Assembly (NCBI GenBank): GCA_934438135.1
Contig: CAKSBP010000036.1
Location: 1 to 30,692 of the forward strand
Length of the DNA stretch: 30,692 bases
Reading direction: 5' to 3'
Source: an uncultured Clostridium sp.
GTDB taxonomy: Bacteria > Bacillota > Clostridia > Lachnospirales > Lachnospiraceae
Positions 16,608-25,103 of the stretch are shown one piece after another; positions within the stretch are counted from its first letter, which is position 1, and each line of letters opens with the position of its first letter. The translations under genes were made by a program, and so were the position numbers. The notes beneath the pieces are model-generated. The model was not told where the DNA came from. It searched no databases and saw only the letters and a program-made list of their open reading frames with translations.

Positions 16608-16636
16608 TTGAAAAGACATATTAATTGTGATATAAT
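16608..16636 (+). promoter_or_regulatory. Sigma-A-type promoter of uvrB-uvrA
   Basis: TTGAAA at 16608-16613, 17 bases, then a consensus TATAAT at 16631-16636. The start codon follows 34 bases later. Confidence 0.8.
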
Positions 16637-16670
16637 GGAAAAACATTAGGAACGACTATAGGAGGAGAGT

Positions 16671-18659
16671 ATGATGGAAAAATTTAAGCTTGTATCTGAT
16701 TTTGCACCGACTGGAGATCAGCCGGAGGCGATTAAGGAACTGGTTGAGGGATTCGAAGAAGGAAATCAGTTTCAGACGCTTCTTGGCGTAACTGGTTCTG
16801 GTAAAACGTTTACGATGGCAAATGTTATTCAGGCATTGAATAAGCCGACATTGATTATTGCACATAATAAAACACTTGCTGCACAGCTGTACGGAGAATT
16901 TAAAGAATTCTTCCCGGAAAATGCGGTGGAGTATTTTGTCAGCTATTATGATTATTACCAGCCAGAAGCTTATGTTCCATCAACAGATACCTATATAGAG
17001 AAAGATTCTGCAGTGAATGATGAGATTGATAAGTTAAGACATTCTGCCACCTCTGCATTGATGGAGCGCCGGGATGTTATTGTAATATCCAGTGTTTCGT
17101 GTATCTATGGTTTAGGAAGTCCGGAGTACTACCGTAATATGACGATTTCCCTGAGACCTGGCATGGAGAAAGACAGGGAAGAACTTCTTCATAAATTAGT
17201 GGAGATTCAATATAACCGGAGTGACCTTGATTTTAAGCGTGGGACTTTTCGTGTGCGTGGGGATGTTGTGGAAATATTTATGAGTAATGCTACAGATACG
17301 GCAGTCCGTGTGGAATTCTTTGGAGATGAGATTGACAGGATTTCCGAGGTGGATGTACTGACTGGTGCAGTGAAAGCACATCTTGAACATGCACATATTT
17401 ATCCGGCAACTCATTATGTAGTAGAACCGGATTATATGGAGACAGCCCTTCACAATATCGAAGAAGAACTAGAAGAACAGGTGAAATTTTTTAAGAGTGA
17501 AGACAAGCTGATTGAGGCACAGAGAATTTCAGAGCGGACCAATTATGATATTGAGATGCTTCGTGAGACTGGGTTCTGCTCAGGAGTGGAAAATTACTCC
17601 AGACATTTAAGCGGTCTGGAACCAGGAGTTCCACCATATACGCTGATGGACTTCTTTCCAGATGATTTTTTGATTATTGTGGATGAGTCCCACATTACAA
17701 TTCCGCAGGTTCGTGGAATGTATGCAGGAGACCAGTCCAGAAAAAGAACGTTGGTGAATTTTGGATTCCGTCTGCCTTCTGCACTGGATAACCGTCCTTT
17801 GAATTTTACGGAATTTGAGAGTAAAATCAACCAGATGATGTTTGTGTCTGCTACACCAAACGTCTATGAAAAAGAACATGAGTTAAAGAGAGTTGAACAG
17901 ATTATTCGTCCAACTGGATTATTGGATCCGGAGATTACGGTGAAGCCGACGGAAGGGCAGATTGATGATTTGGTATCGGAAGTAAATAAGGAAGTTGCAA
18001 AGAAGAATAAGATTTTGATTACGACTCTGACCAAGCGTATGGCAGAGGATTTGACAGATTATATGCGGGAAGTCGGGATTCGTGTAAAATACCTGCATTC
18101 TGATATTGATACATTGGAACGTTCTGAAATTATCCGTGATATGCGTCTGGATGTATTTGATGTACTGGTTGGCATCAACCTGCTTAGAGAAGGGCTGGAT
18201 ATTCCGGAGATTACACTGGTTGCCATTCTGGATGCGGATAAGGAGGGATTCCTCCGTTCGGAGACTTCTTTGATTCAGACCGTTGGACGTGCTGCCCGTA
18301 ATGCGGATGGACGTGTTATTATGTATGCTGATAAGATGACTGATTCTATGAATAAAGCGATTTCAGAGACAAACCGTCGTCGTGAAATCCAGCAGCAGTA
18401 TAATGAAAAACATGGTATTACGCCGACAACTATTAAGAAAGCGGTGCGTGACCTTATTAGTATTTCTAAGAAAGTAGATACAAAAACCATTGATATAGAG
18501 AAGGATCCAGAATCTATGAGCAAGAAAGAACTGGAGAAACTGGTGAAGGATATTAGTAAGAAAATGCATACGGCAGCAGCAGAGCTGAACTTTGAACTTG
18601 CTGCTCAGTTAAGAGATCAGATGGTTGAACTCAAGAAGTATTTGAATGAAATAGGATAA
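16671..18659 (+). CDS. uvrB: Excinuclease ABC subunit UvrB
   Basis: A full-length 662-residue UvrB. Walker A GVTGSGKT lies at residues 39-46, the DNA-strand-separating beta-hairpin region at YYDYYQPEAYVPSTDTYIEK, the DESH box in IIVDESHITIP, helicase motifs V and VI in LLREGLDIPE and QTVGRAARNADGRV, and a C-terminal UVR domain (LEKLVKDISKKMHTAAAELN) that contacts UvrC. UvrB verifies damage delivered by UvrA and recruits UvrC for dual incision in nucleotide excision repair. ATG 16671 and the ATG right after it share the GGAGG site. uvrA follows 45 bases later with no terminator between, so the pair is one transcript, probably SOS-induced. Confidence 0.97.
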   Translation: MMEKFKLVSDFAPTGDQPEAIKELVEGFEEGNQFQTLLGVTGSGKTFTMANVIQALNKPTLIIAHNKTLAAQLYGEFKEFFPENAVEYFVSYYDYYQPEAYVPSTDTYIEKDSAVNDEIDKLRHSATSALMERRDVIVISSVSCIYGLGSPEYYRNMTISLRPGMEKDREELLHKLVEIQYNRSDLDFKRGTFRVRGDVVEIFMSNATDTAVRVEFFGDEIDRISEVDVLTGAVKAHLEHAHIYPATHYVVEPDYMETALHNIEEELEEQVKFFKSEDKLIEAQRISERTNYDIEMLRETGFCSGVENYSRHLSGLEPGVPPYTLMDFFPDDFLIIVDESHITIPQVRGMYAGDQSRKRTLVNFGFRLPSALDNRPLNFTEFESKINQMMFVSATPNVYEKEHELKRVEQIIRPTGLLDPEITVKPTEGQIDDLVSEVNKEVAKKNKILITTLTKRMAEDLTDYMREVGIRVKYLHSDIDTLERSEIIRDMRLDVFDVLVGINLLREGLDIPEITLVAILDADKEGFLRSETSLIQTVGRAARNADGRVIMYADKMTDSMNKAISETNRRREIQQQYNEKHGITPTTIKKAVRDLISISKKVDTKTIDIEKDPESMSKKELEKLVKDISKKMHTAAAELNFELAAQLRDQMVELKKYLNEIG

Positions 18660-18704
18660 AGACATTAAGATAGAGTAAGCACATTATAAGGAAGGAAAAC
18701 AGCA

Positions 18705-21551
18705 ATGGGAGAAAATCGTAAGTATATCACCATACGTGGTGCGAAGGAACATAATCTGAAAAATATCAGTTTGAAGATACCTCGTGATGAATTTGTCGTA
18801 TTGACTGGTTTAAGTGGTTCAGGAAAATCCTCGTTAGCCTTTGATACGATTTATGCAGAAGGACAGAGACGCTATATGGAATCTTTGTCTTCTTATGCAA
18901 GACAGTTTTTGGGGCAGATGGAGAAGCCAAATGTAGAAAGTATCGAAGGACTGCCACCGGCGATTTCGATTGACCAGAAATCAACCAATCGAAATCCTCG
19001 TTCTACAGTAGGAACAGTTACAGAGATTTACGACTATTTTCGTCTTTTGTATGCACGTATTGGTATTCCACATTGTCCAAACTGTGGAAAAGAAATTAAA
19101 AAGCAGACGGTGGATCAGATCGTGGATGAAATTATGGCACTGCCGGAAAGAACAAAGATTCAGCTGTTAGCACCAATTGTCCGTGGGCGTAAAGGACAGC
19201 ATGTCAAATTATTTGAACAGGCAAAGAAGAGTGGATATGTCCGTGCCAGAGTGGATGGTGACCTGTATGAATTATCCGAAGAGATTACATTGGACAAGAA
19301 TAAGAAACATAATATCGAGATTATCATTGATCGTTTGGTTGTCAAAGAAGGTATTGAACAGAGACTGACTGATTCGATTGAGAATGTTATGAAACTTTCT
19401 GAAGGTCTGATGATTGTGGATGTAATCGGTGGAGAGCCAATTAACTTCAGCCTGAGTTTTTCCTGCCCAGACTGTGGAATCAGTATTGATGAAATTGAAC
19501 CGAGAAGTTTCTCCTTTAATAATCCGTTTGGTGCGTGTCCAGAGTGTTCTGGTCTTGGAATCAAGCGTGAATTTGATGAAAATTTATTAATTCCAGATCG
19601 TTCTTTAAGTCTCGCAGAAGGTGCGATTGTAGTTCTTGGATGGCAGTCTGCGACGGAGAAAACCAGTTTTACAAGAGCTATTTTAGATGCACTTTCTAAG
19701 GAATATAACTTTAGCCTGAATACGCCATTTCAGGAACTTCCAGAAGATATTCAGGATATGATTTTCTATGGAACAGATGGACATAAAGTAAAAGTTCACT
19801 ATAAGGGACAACGTGGAGAAGGAATTTACGATGTTGCTTTTGAAGGTCTCATTAAAAATGTGGAACGTCGTTATCGGGAAACTGGTTCGGATACAACTAA
19901 GGCGGAATATGAAACCTTTATGCGCATTACGCCTTGTAAGGCATGTAAGGGAAGACGTCTGAAAAAAGAATCTCTTGCTGTAACCATTGGAGATAAGAAC
20001 ATTTCAGAAGTAACGGATTATTCTATTCATGATTTACAGATTTTTATGAATAACCTGGATTTAACTCCAGTTCAGCTACAGATAGGAAAACTGGTATTAA
20101 AAGAAATTAAATCCCGTGTTGGATTTTTAATCAATGTTGGACTAGATTACTTAACGTTAGCCAGAGCAACAGGAAGTCTTTCGGGTGGAGAGGCACAGCG
20201 TATCCGTCTGGCAACACAGATTGGTTCGGGACTGGTTGGTGTTGCGTATATTCTGGATGAACCGAGTATTGGACTTCATCAGCGTGATAATGATAAGCTA
20301 TTAAAGACACTCTGCGATCTGCGTGATCTTGGAAATACATTGATTGTTGTAGAACATGATGAGGATACTATGTTTGCTGCGGATTATATTGTGGATATCG
20401 GTCCGAAGGCGGGTGCTCATGGTGGAGAAGTTGTGGCTGCCGGAACGGTGGAAGATATTATGGCGAATCCGAAATCCATTACTGGACAGTATTTAAGTGG
20501 TGCAATTCGGATTACAATTCCAAAGGAAAGAAAGCAGCCATCTGGATTCTTAACGGTAAAAGGAGCGAAAGAGAATAACCTGAAAAACATAACGGTGGAT
20601 ATTCCACTTGGAATTTTTACCTGTGTAACAGGTGTTTCTGGTTCTGGAAAGAGTTCTCTTGTGAATGAGATTGTTTATAAGGTACTGGCACGCCAGTTAA
20701 ACCATGCACGCTGTATTCCAGGAAAATATTCTGAAATTTTGGGAATAGAGCAGCTGGATAAAGTAATCGCTATTGACCAGTCACCAATCGGACGTACTCC
20801 TCGGTCCAATCCAGCGACGTATACGGGGATGTTTGATATGATTCGTGATTTATTTGCGGCAACGCCGGATGCGAAGGCGAAAGGATATAAGAAAGGACGA
20901 TTTAGTTTTAATGTCAAAGGAGGGCGTTGTGAAGCGTGTAGTGGTGATGGTATCCTGAAGATTGAGATGAATTTCCTGCCGGATATTTATGTTCCTTGCG
21001 AAGTGTGTCATGGGAAACGTTATAATCGCGAAACTTTGGATGTGAAGTATAAGGGCAAGAGTATTTACGATGTGCTGGATATGACGGTAGAAGAGGCATT
21101 GGTGTTTTTTGAAAATGTTCCATCTATTAAAAGAAAGGTTCAAACATTATATGATGTAGGACTTTCTTATGTAAAATTAGGTCAGCCATCTAATACATTA
21201 TCTGGTGGAGAGGCACAGCGTATTAAGCTGGCTACAGAATTGAGTAAACGAAGCACTGGGAGAACGATTTATATTTTGGACGAACCGACGACTGGACTTC
21301 ATTTTGCGGATGTGCATAAACTGATTGAAATTCTTCATCGCCTGACCGAGGGTGGAAATACGGTTCTTGTTATTGAGCACAATCTGGATGTTATCAAAAC
21401 AGCAGACTATATTATTGATATCGGTCCAGAGGGTGGTGATAAAGGTGGTACCGTTGTAGCGGTGGGAACACCAGAAGAAGTGGCTCAGAACAAAAAATCC
21501 TATACGGGATATTATATTCAAAAAATGCTTGATAAGGATAAGGAAGCCTAG
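18705..21551 (+). CDS. uvrA: Excinuclease ABC subunit UvrA
   Basis: A full-length 948-residue UvrA with two ABC ATPase modules. Module I has Walker A GLSGSGKSSLAF near residue 35, the zinc cysteines CPNCG and CPDCG/CPECSG, and signature LSGGEAQRIRLATQ. Module II has Walker A GVSGSGKSSLVN, zinc cysteines CEACSG and CEVCHG, signature LSGGEAQRIKLATE, and YILDEPTTGLH. As a dimer it scans DNA for bulky lesions and loads UvrB. The start has GGAAGGA upstream. All key residues appear intact. Confidence 0.97.
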   Translation: MGENRKYITIRGAKEHNLKNISLKIPRDEFVVLTGLSGSGKSSLAFDTIYAEGQRRYMESLSSYARQFLGQMEKPNVESIEGLPPAISIDQKSTNRNPRSTVGTVTEIYDYFRLLYARIGIPHCPNCGKEIKKQTVDQIVDEIMALPERTKIQLLAPIVRGRKGQHVKLFEQAKKSGYVRARVDGDLYELSEEITLDKNKKHNIEIIIDRLVVKEGIEQRLTDSIENVMKLSEGLMIVDVIGGEPINFSLSFSCPDCGISIDEIEPRSFSFNNPFGACPECSGLGIKREFDENLLIPDRSLSLAEGAIVVLGWQSATEKTSFTRAILDALSKEYNFSLNTPFQELPEDIQDMIFYGTDGHKVKVHYKGQRGEGIYDVAFEGLIKNVERRYRETGSDTTKAEYETFMRITPCKACKGRRLKKESLAVTIGDKNISEVTDYSIHDLQIFMNNLDLTPVQLQIGKLVLKEIKSRVGFLINVGLDYLTLARATGSLSGGEAQRIRLATQIGSGLVGVAYILDEPSIGLHQRDNDKLLKTLCDLRDLGNTLIVVEHDEDTMFAADYIVDIGPKAGAHGGEVVAAGTVEDIMANPKSITGQYLSGAIRITIPKERKQPSGFLTVKGAKENNLKNITVDIPLGIFTCVTGVSGSGKSSLVNEIVYKVLARQLNHARCIPGKYSEILGIEQLDKVIAIDQSPIGRTPRSNPATYTGMFDMIRDLFAATPDAKAKGYKKGRFSFNVKGGRCEACSGDGILKIEMNFLPDIYVPCEVCHGKRYNRETLDVKYKGKSIYDVLDMTVEEALVFFENVPSIKRKVQTLYDVGLSYVKLGQPSNTLSGGEAQRIKLATELSKRSTGRTIYILDEPTTGLHFADVHKLIEILHRLTEGGNTVLVIEHNLDVIKTADYIIDIGPEGGDKGGTVVAVGTPEEVAQNKKSYTGYYIQKMLDKDKEA

Positions 21552-21562
21552 GAAGGCTTTTA

Positions 21563-21603
21563 GGCTGTTCATTTCAGAAAACTAGAGGTGGGCAGTCTTT
21601 TTA
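21563..21603 (+). terminator. Terminator of uvrBA
   Basis: GGCTGTTCA (21563-21571) pairs with TGGGCAGTC (21589-21597) using three G-U pairs, followed by five T. Confidence 0.7.
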
Positions 21604-21697
21604 TATAATTCGTGGAAATTAGTGTTAATTCTATGTGATTTTTAAATTGGTACTAGTTTTACAGGACACAATGATGTAAAATGAAGCTGTTATGTAT

Positions 21698-21722
21698 CGG
21701 GAAGGATGGTGCTGTCCTACCG
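21698..21722 (+). other. Leader hairpin upstream of guaA
   Basis: CGG and AGGA (21698-21706) pair with TCCT and CCG (21715-21722) across small internal bulges, 45 bases before the guaA start. It has no T tail and does not match the purine riboswitch pattern, so its role, if any, is unknown. No convincing promoter pair was found in 21604-21697. Confidence 0.3.
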
Positions 21723-21766
21723 AAAAGACGGAAAATTTGAAGTGATAAGAACAGGAGGCATTTTTG

Positions 21767-23311
21767 GTGAAAGATGAAAAGGTTATAGTACTTGACTTCG
21801 GAGGTCAGTACAATCAGTTAGTTGCGAGAAGAGTAAGAGAATGTAATGTCTATTGTGAAATATATTCCTACAAGACTGACATCGAGAAAATCAAGGCTAT
21901 GAATCCAAAGGGAATCATTCTGACAGGTGGCCCTAACAGCTGTTATGAGGATGGTGCCCCAACGTATTCTACGGAACTGTTTGAACTTGGTGTGCCAGTG
22001 CTTGGTCTTTGCTATGGAGCACAGCTCATGATGCATTTACTTGGCGGAAAAGTGGAGACTGCATTAGTCAGTGAATATGGTAAAACTGAGGTTCACGTTG
22101 AGACATCTTCCAAACTGTTTCACAATGTGTCCCCTAGCACAATCTGTTGGATGAGCCACACAGATTATATTTCACAGGCTGCTCCTGGTTTTACAATCAG
22201 TGCGCATACAGCAGACTGTCCAGTGGCAGCAGCTGATAATGAAGAGAAAAATCTGTATGCAATCCAGTTCCATCCAGAGGTTCTTCATACACAGGAAGGC
22301 TCTAAGATGCTTTCCAACTTTGTATTGGGTGTATGTGGATGCAGTGGTAAATGGAAAATGGATTCTTTCGTTGAAAATACTATCCAGGAAATTCGTGAAA
22401 AGGTTGGAAATGGAAAGGTTTTATGTGCGTTATCCGGCGGCGTTGACTCTTCTGTTGCAGCAGTTATGCTTGCAAAGGCAGTTGGAGACCAGTTGACATG
22501 TGTATTCGTAGATCACGGTCTTCTTCGTAAAAATGAAGGAGATGAAGTAGAAGCAGTATTTGGTCCAGATGGTCCATATGAATTAAACTTTATCCGTGTC
22601 AATGCACAGGAACGTTTCTACGATAAACTTGCTGGTGTTACAGAGCCAGAAAAGAAACGTAAAATTATTGGTGAAGAATTCATCCGTGTCTTTGAAGAAG
22701 AAGCAAAGAAAATCGGAACGGTTGATTTCTTAGTACAGGGAACTATTTACCCAGACGTAGTAGAAAGCGGTCTTGGAGGAGAATCTGCGGTTATCAAATC
22801 CCATCACAATGTTGGAGGACTTCCTGACTATGTAGATTTTAAAGAGATTATCGAACCACTTCGTGACTTATTCAAAGATGAAGTTCGGAAAGCCGGTCTA
22901 GAACTTGGCTTACCAGAGTACCTGGTATTCAGACAGCCATTCCCAGGTCCAGGTCTTGGAATCCGTATTATTGGTGATGTAACAGCGGAAAAAGTTCGGA
23001 TTGTTCAAGAAGCAGATGCTATTTATCGTGAAGAAATCGCAAATGCCGGACTGGACAGAAGTATTGGTCAGTATTTCGCAGCCCTTACTAACATGCGTTC
23101 TGTTGGTGTTATGGGTGATGGAAGAACTTATGATTATGCTGTTGCGCTTCGTGCTGTAAACACGGTTGACTTCATGACTGCAGAATTTGCTGAGATTCCT
23201 TGGGAAGTACTTGGAAGAGTTTCAAGCAGGATTGTGAATGAGGTTAAGGGTGTGAATAGAGTACTTTATGATTGTACGGGAAAACCACCTGCTACGATTG
23301 AGTTTGAATAA
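21767..23311 (+). CDS. guaA: GMP synthase (glutamine-hydrolysing)
   Basis: A 514-residue GuaA: an N-terminal class I glutamine amidotransferase domain with nucleophile C82 in GLCYGAQ and the His-Glu pair in FHPEV; a central ATP pyrophosphatase with PP-loop SGGVDSS; and a C-terminal dimerisation domain with FRQPFPGPGLGIRIIG and the terminal KPPATIEFE. It converts XMP to GMP using glutamine and ATP in the cytosol. GTG at 21767 lies 8 bases after AGGAGG, so I prefer it to the TTG at 21764. The 3' end is intact. The accessory segment starts right after it, and the 3' end of guaA is a known integration target for genomic islands. Confidence 0.96.
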   Translation: MKDEKVIVLDFGGQYNQLVARRVRECNVYCEIYSYKTDIEKIKAMNPKGIILTGGPNSCYEDGAPTYSTELFELGVPVLGLCYGAQLMMHLLGGKVETALVSEYGKTEVHVETSSKLFHNVSPSTICWMSHTDYISQAAPGFTISAHTADCPVAAADNEEKNLYAIQFHPEVLHTQEGSKMLSNFVLGVCGCSGKWKMDSFVENTIQEIREKVGNGKVLCALSGGVDSSVAAVMLAKAVGDQLTCVFVDHGLLRKNEGDEVEAVFGPDGPYELNFIRVNAQERFYDKLAGVTEPEKKRKIIGEEFIRVFEEEAKKIGTVDFLVQGTIYPDVVESGLGGESAVIKSHHNVGGLPDYVDFKEIIEPLRDLFKDEVRKAGLELGLPEYLVFRQPFPGPGLGIRIIGDVTAEKVRIVQEADAIYREEIANAGLDRSIGQYFAALTNMRSVGVMGDGRTYDYAVALRAVNTVDFMTAEFAEIPWEVLGRVSSRIVNEVKGVNRVLYDCTGKPPATIEFE

Positions 23312-23318
23312 TGGACAA

Positions 23319-23366
23319 AAATGCTGAAAGCCTGTATCTATACGGGCTTCCGGCATTTGTTTTATT
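23319..23366 (+). terminator. Terminator of guaA
   Basis: AAATGCTGAAAGCC (from 23319) pairs with GGGCTTCCGGCATTT (to 23358), with an outer 6-bp block, an inner GTA/TAC and few mismatches; GTTTTATT follows. It is intact, so insertion of the accessory DNA did not remove it. Confidence 0.85.
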
Positions 23367-23378
23367 AAATGGCTCTAG

Positions 23379-23690
23379 ATTGGCTCTATTTGTGGGGAGA
23401 GTAATGTATATGTCATTGCAGAGCAGATGCAGACAGTCATAGCAGAGAACAGCCGGATGGCACTTGACCAGAATGAATACGAGAAAAGATATGCTGATCT
23501 TACCAAAAGGTACAATGCCATCAAATCAGAATATGACAAAATTTCAGAACAGATTGAAAGTAAAAAGGTTCAGAGGGAGCTATTTAAGGGATTCATCCGG
23601 GCATTGGAGAAGCAGGGTACTTTGGTAGAAGAATTTGATGAGGGTCTTTGGAGTAGCCTTGTGCAGGAAGTAGTAAATGCCAAGGATTGA
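23379..23690 (+). pseudogene. C-terminal remnant of a large serine recombinase
   Basis: From about 23391 the frame reads VYVIAEQMQTVIAENSRMAL, DQNEYEKRYADLTKRYNAIK and then LFKGFIRALEKQGTLVEEFDE with GLWSSLVQEVV. This is the coiled-coil C-terminus of the large serine recombinases carried by conjugative or mobilisable elements of Clostridia; there the last motif normally continues into a short beta segment. The resolvase catalytic domain, the recombinase domain and the zinc ribbon are absent, and the tail ends where the IS3 element begins. It marks an element that once integrated here and lost most of its integrase. The next upstream in-frame stop is at 23376-23378. Confidence 0.75.
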
Positions 23691-23730
23691 TGTTGTACAA
23701 TAAAAATTGACAACCGATTCTCAAGGATTT

Positions 23731-23739
23731 TGATATAAT
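23731..23739 (+). promoter_or_regulatory. Transposase promoter of the IS3 element
   Basis: TGATATAAT is a perfect extended -10 element 30 bases before orfA. A consensus TTGACA at 23707-23712 lies 21 bases upstream of TATAAT, too far for an ideal pair, but the extended -10 can compensate. Confidence 0.55.
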
Positions 23740-23769
23740 CATAATCAATACGAGAAGAGGAGAAAATCA

Positions 23770-24111
23770 ATGGCGCGAAATCAAAGAACATATGATAATG
23801 AGTACAAAGCACAAGCTGTGAAACTGGCACAGGAAATAGGCGGGCATAAAGCTGCAACAGAATTGGGCATCCCTGATGGCACGATTTATTGTTGGATAAA
23901 AGCTTTTAAAGAAGGCCGTCTGAAAGCTGATGGTGCAAAACATACACCTAATAATGCATTATCTTTAAACGAAGAGCTTATCGAACTCAGGAAACGCGTA
24001 CGAGAACAAGATAAAGAAATTCGCCGTTTAAAAGAAGAAAATGAATTTCTTGAGGAAGCCAGCGCTTTTTTTGCTGCCAGCCGTCGGAAGTCTGCAAGAA
24101 ACAAAGATTGA
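23770..24111 (+). CDS. IS3-family transposase OrfA
   Basis: A 113-residue protein with an N-terminal helix-turn-helix (RTYDNEYKAQAVKLAQEIGG, then KAATELGIPDGTIYCWIKAF) and a C-terminal leucine-zipper-like coiled coil (LIELRKRVREQDKEIRRLKE) ending in FLEEASAFFAASRRK. It binds the element's ends and is usually joined to OrfB by ribosomal frameshifting or translated next to it. Here the stop overlaps a TTGATG start for orfB, suggesting coupled re-initiation instead of a clear slippery heptamer. GAGGAG is its ribosome site. The frame is intact. Confidence 0.88.
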   Translation: MARNQRTYDNEYKAQAVKLAQEIGGHKAATELGIPDGTIYCWIKAFKEGRLKADGAKHTPNNALSLNEELIELRKRVREQDKEIRRLKEENEFLEEASAFFAASRRKSARNKD

Positions 24112-25013
24112 TGTTTATTGCAATGAAAACGGATGACGGCTTGATAAAAGGGAAAATCTCTTTTTATTGCAAAATGCTGCATGTTTCCCGACAGGCATTC
24201 CACAATTATCTCAAAACGAAAGATCAGCCATGGAAATACCAGCCACTGGCAGATGCTATGCAGGATATCTGCAATGAAGACGAATGCAACGATACTTATG
24301 GACGAATCCGTATGCACTAGGCATTGAAACTCAAGCAACCGGAAGGTGTCCATATTCCAAGTGAAAGAACTGTTTACCGGATAATGGATCAGATTGGTCT
24401 TAATCATAAGCCGAAACGTAAACCCAATGGAATTACCAAAGCTGATAAAGAAGCCAGAAAATCCGATGATCTGCTCAAACGCGATTTTACTGCCACAAAT
24501 CCTTTGGAAAAATGTGTCACTGATATGACTGAAATAAAGGCATCTGATGGAAAGCTTTATGTATCTGCTATTTTTGACTGTTATGATCTGGCTGTTCTTG
24601 GGCTGGCAATGGATACAAATATGAAGGCTACCCTGTGTGAGCAAACACTAAAGAACGCATATACAGCTTATCCTCTGCTGCGTGGTGCTGTTTTACACAG
24701 CGACAGAGGAACGCAGTACACAAGCGAGCTGTATCGAAAATCAATTCGCAAATATGGCATTCGTCAGAGCATGAACAGCGCTGGTGGAAGATGCCATGAT
24801 AATGCCAGATGTGAAAGTATGTGGGCCAGATTGAAAGAAGAATTACTATATGGTCGTTATGATGCAACTACAATAACAGTTGAACAATTAAAAACCCTTA
24901 TCTGGAGATACTTTATCAGCTACTGGAATAACAGAAGAATCTGCTCTGCTAATGGAGGACTTCCTCCAATGATCAAACGACAGCAATATTATGATTCTTT
25001 AAAAGTAGCTTAG
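24111..25013 (+). pseudogene. IS3-family transposase OrfB with one internal TAG
   Basis: Read through, this is a roughly 300-residue DDE integrase: an N-terminal HTH_21-like domain (FYCKMLHVSRQAFHNYL, YGRIRMH), then an rve core with the first Asp in CVTDMTEIKASDGKLY, the second in VLHSDRGTQYTS, the Glu in CESMWARLKEEL, and the terminal YWNNRRICSANGGLPPM. A TAG at 24318-24320 interrupts it after RIRMH, where related proteins continue with Gln (QALKLKQPE), so a single CAG-to-TAG change is likely. The catalytic part after the stop is open and complete. Without suppression or re-initiation the copy should be inactive. Confidence 0.88.
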
Positions 25014-25048
25014 ATCGAATATCCTTGAGAAAAAAGTGTAAAGCAATA

Positions 25049-25077
25049 TTGACAATATCAAATTAACTTTATGCAAT
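25049..25077 (+). promoter_or_regulatory. Candidate hybrid promoter: IS3 right end plus flank, driving drt3a
   Basis: A consensus TTGACA at 25049-25054 lies in the terminal repeat of the IS, pointing outward; 17 bases later the flanking DNA gives TGCAAT (25072-25077), four of six -10 bases. Outward -35 boxes in IS ends are a known way for an IS to activate neighbours. drt3a starts 26 bases further on. Confidence 0.45.
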
Positions 25078-25103
25078 GAAAATGTGATGGAAAGAGGTTG
25101 CGT

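Larger units (their letters stand above)
23691..25058 (+). mobile_element. IS3-family insertion sequence
   Basis: About 1.36 kb carrying orfA and orfB. The two ends share an imperfect inverted repeat: TGTACAATA followed about 16 bases later by TCTCAAGGAT at the left (from 23694), and on the opposite strand TGTCAATA then TCTCAAGGAT at the right (25054 inward). Exact ends are uncertain by a few bases and I see no clear target duplication, so the flanks may have rearranged. It truncates the serine recombinase and abuts the drt3a control region. Confidence 0.75.

Noticed and set aside
21604..21766. Purine riboswitch upstream of guaA
   Set aside because: guaA genes of Clostridia often have one, but the conserved junction and loop bases of the purine aptamer are not present; only a short bulged hairpin is visible.
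23886..24644. Long minus-strand open frame inside the IS3 element (252 codons)
   Set aside because: It is the shadow of orfA and orfB, has no ribosome site and a low-complexity Phe/Ser/Ile-rich product.
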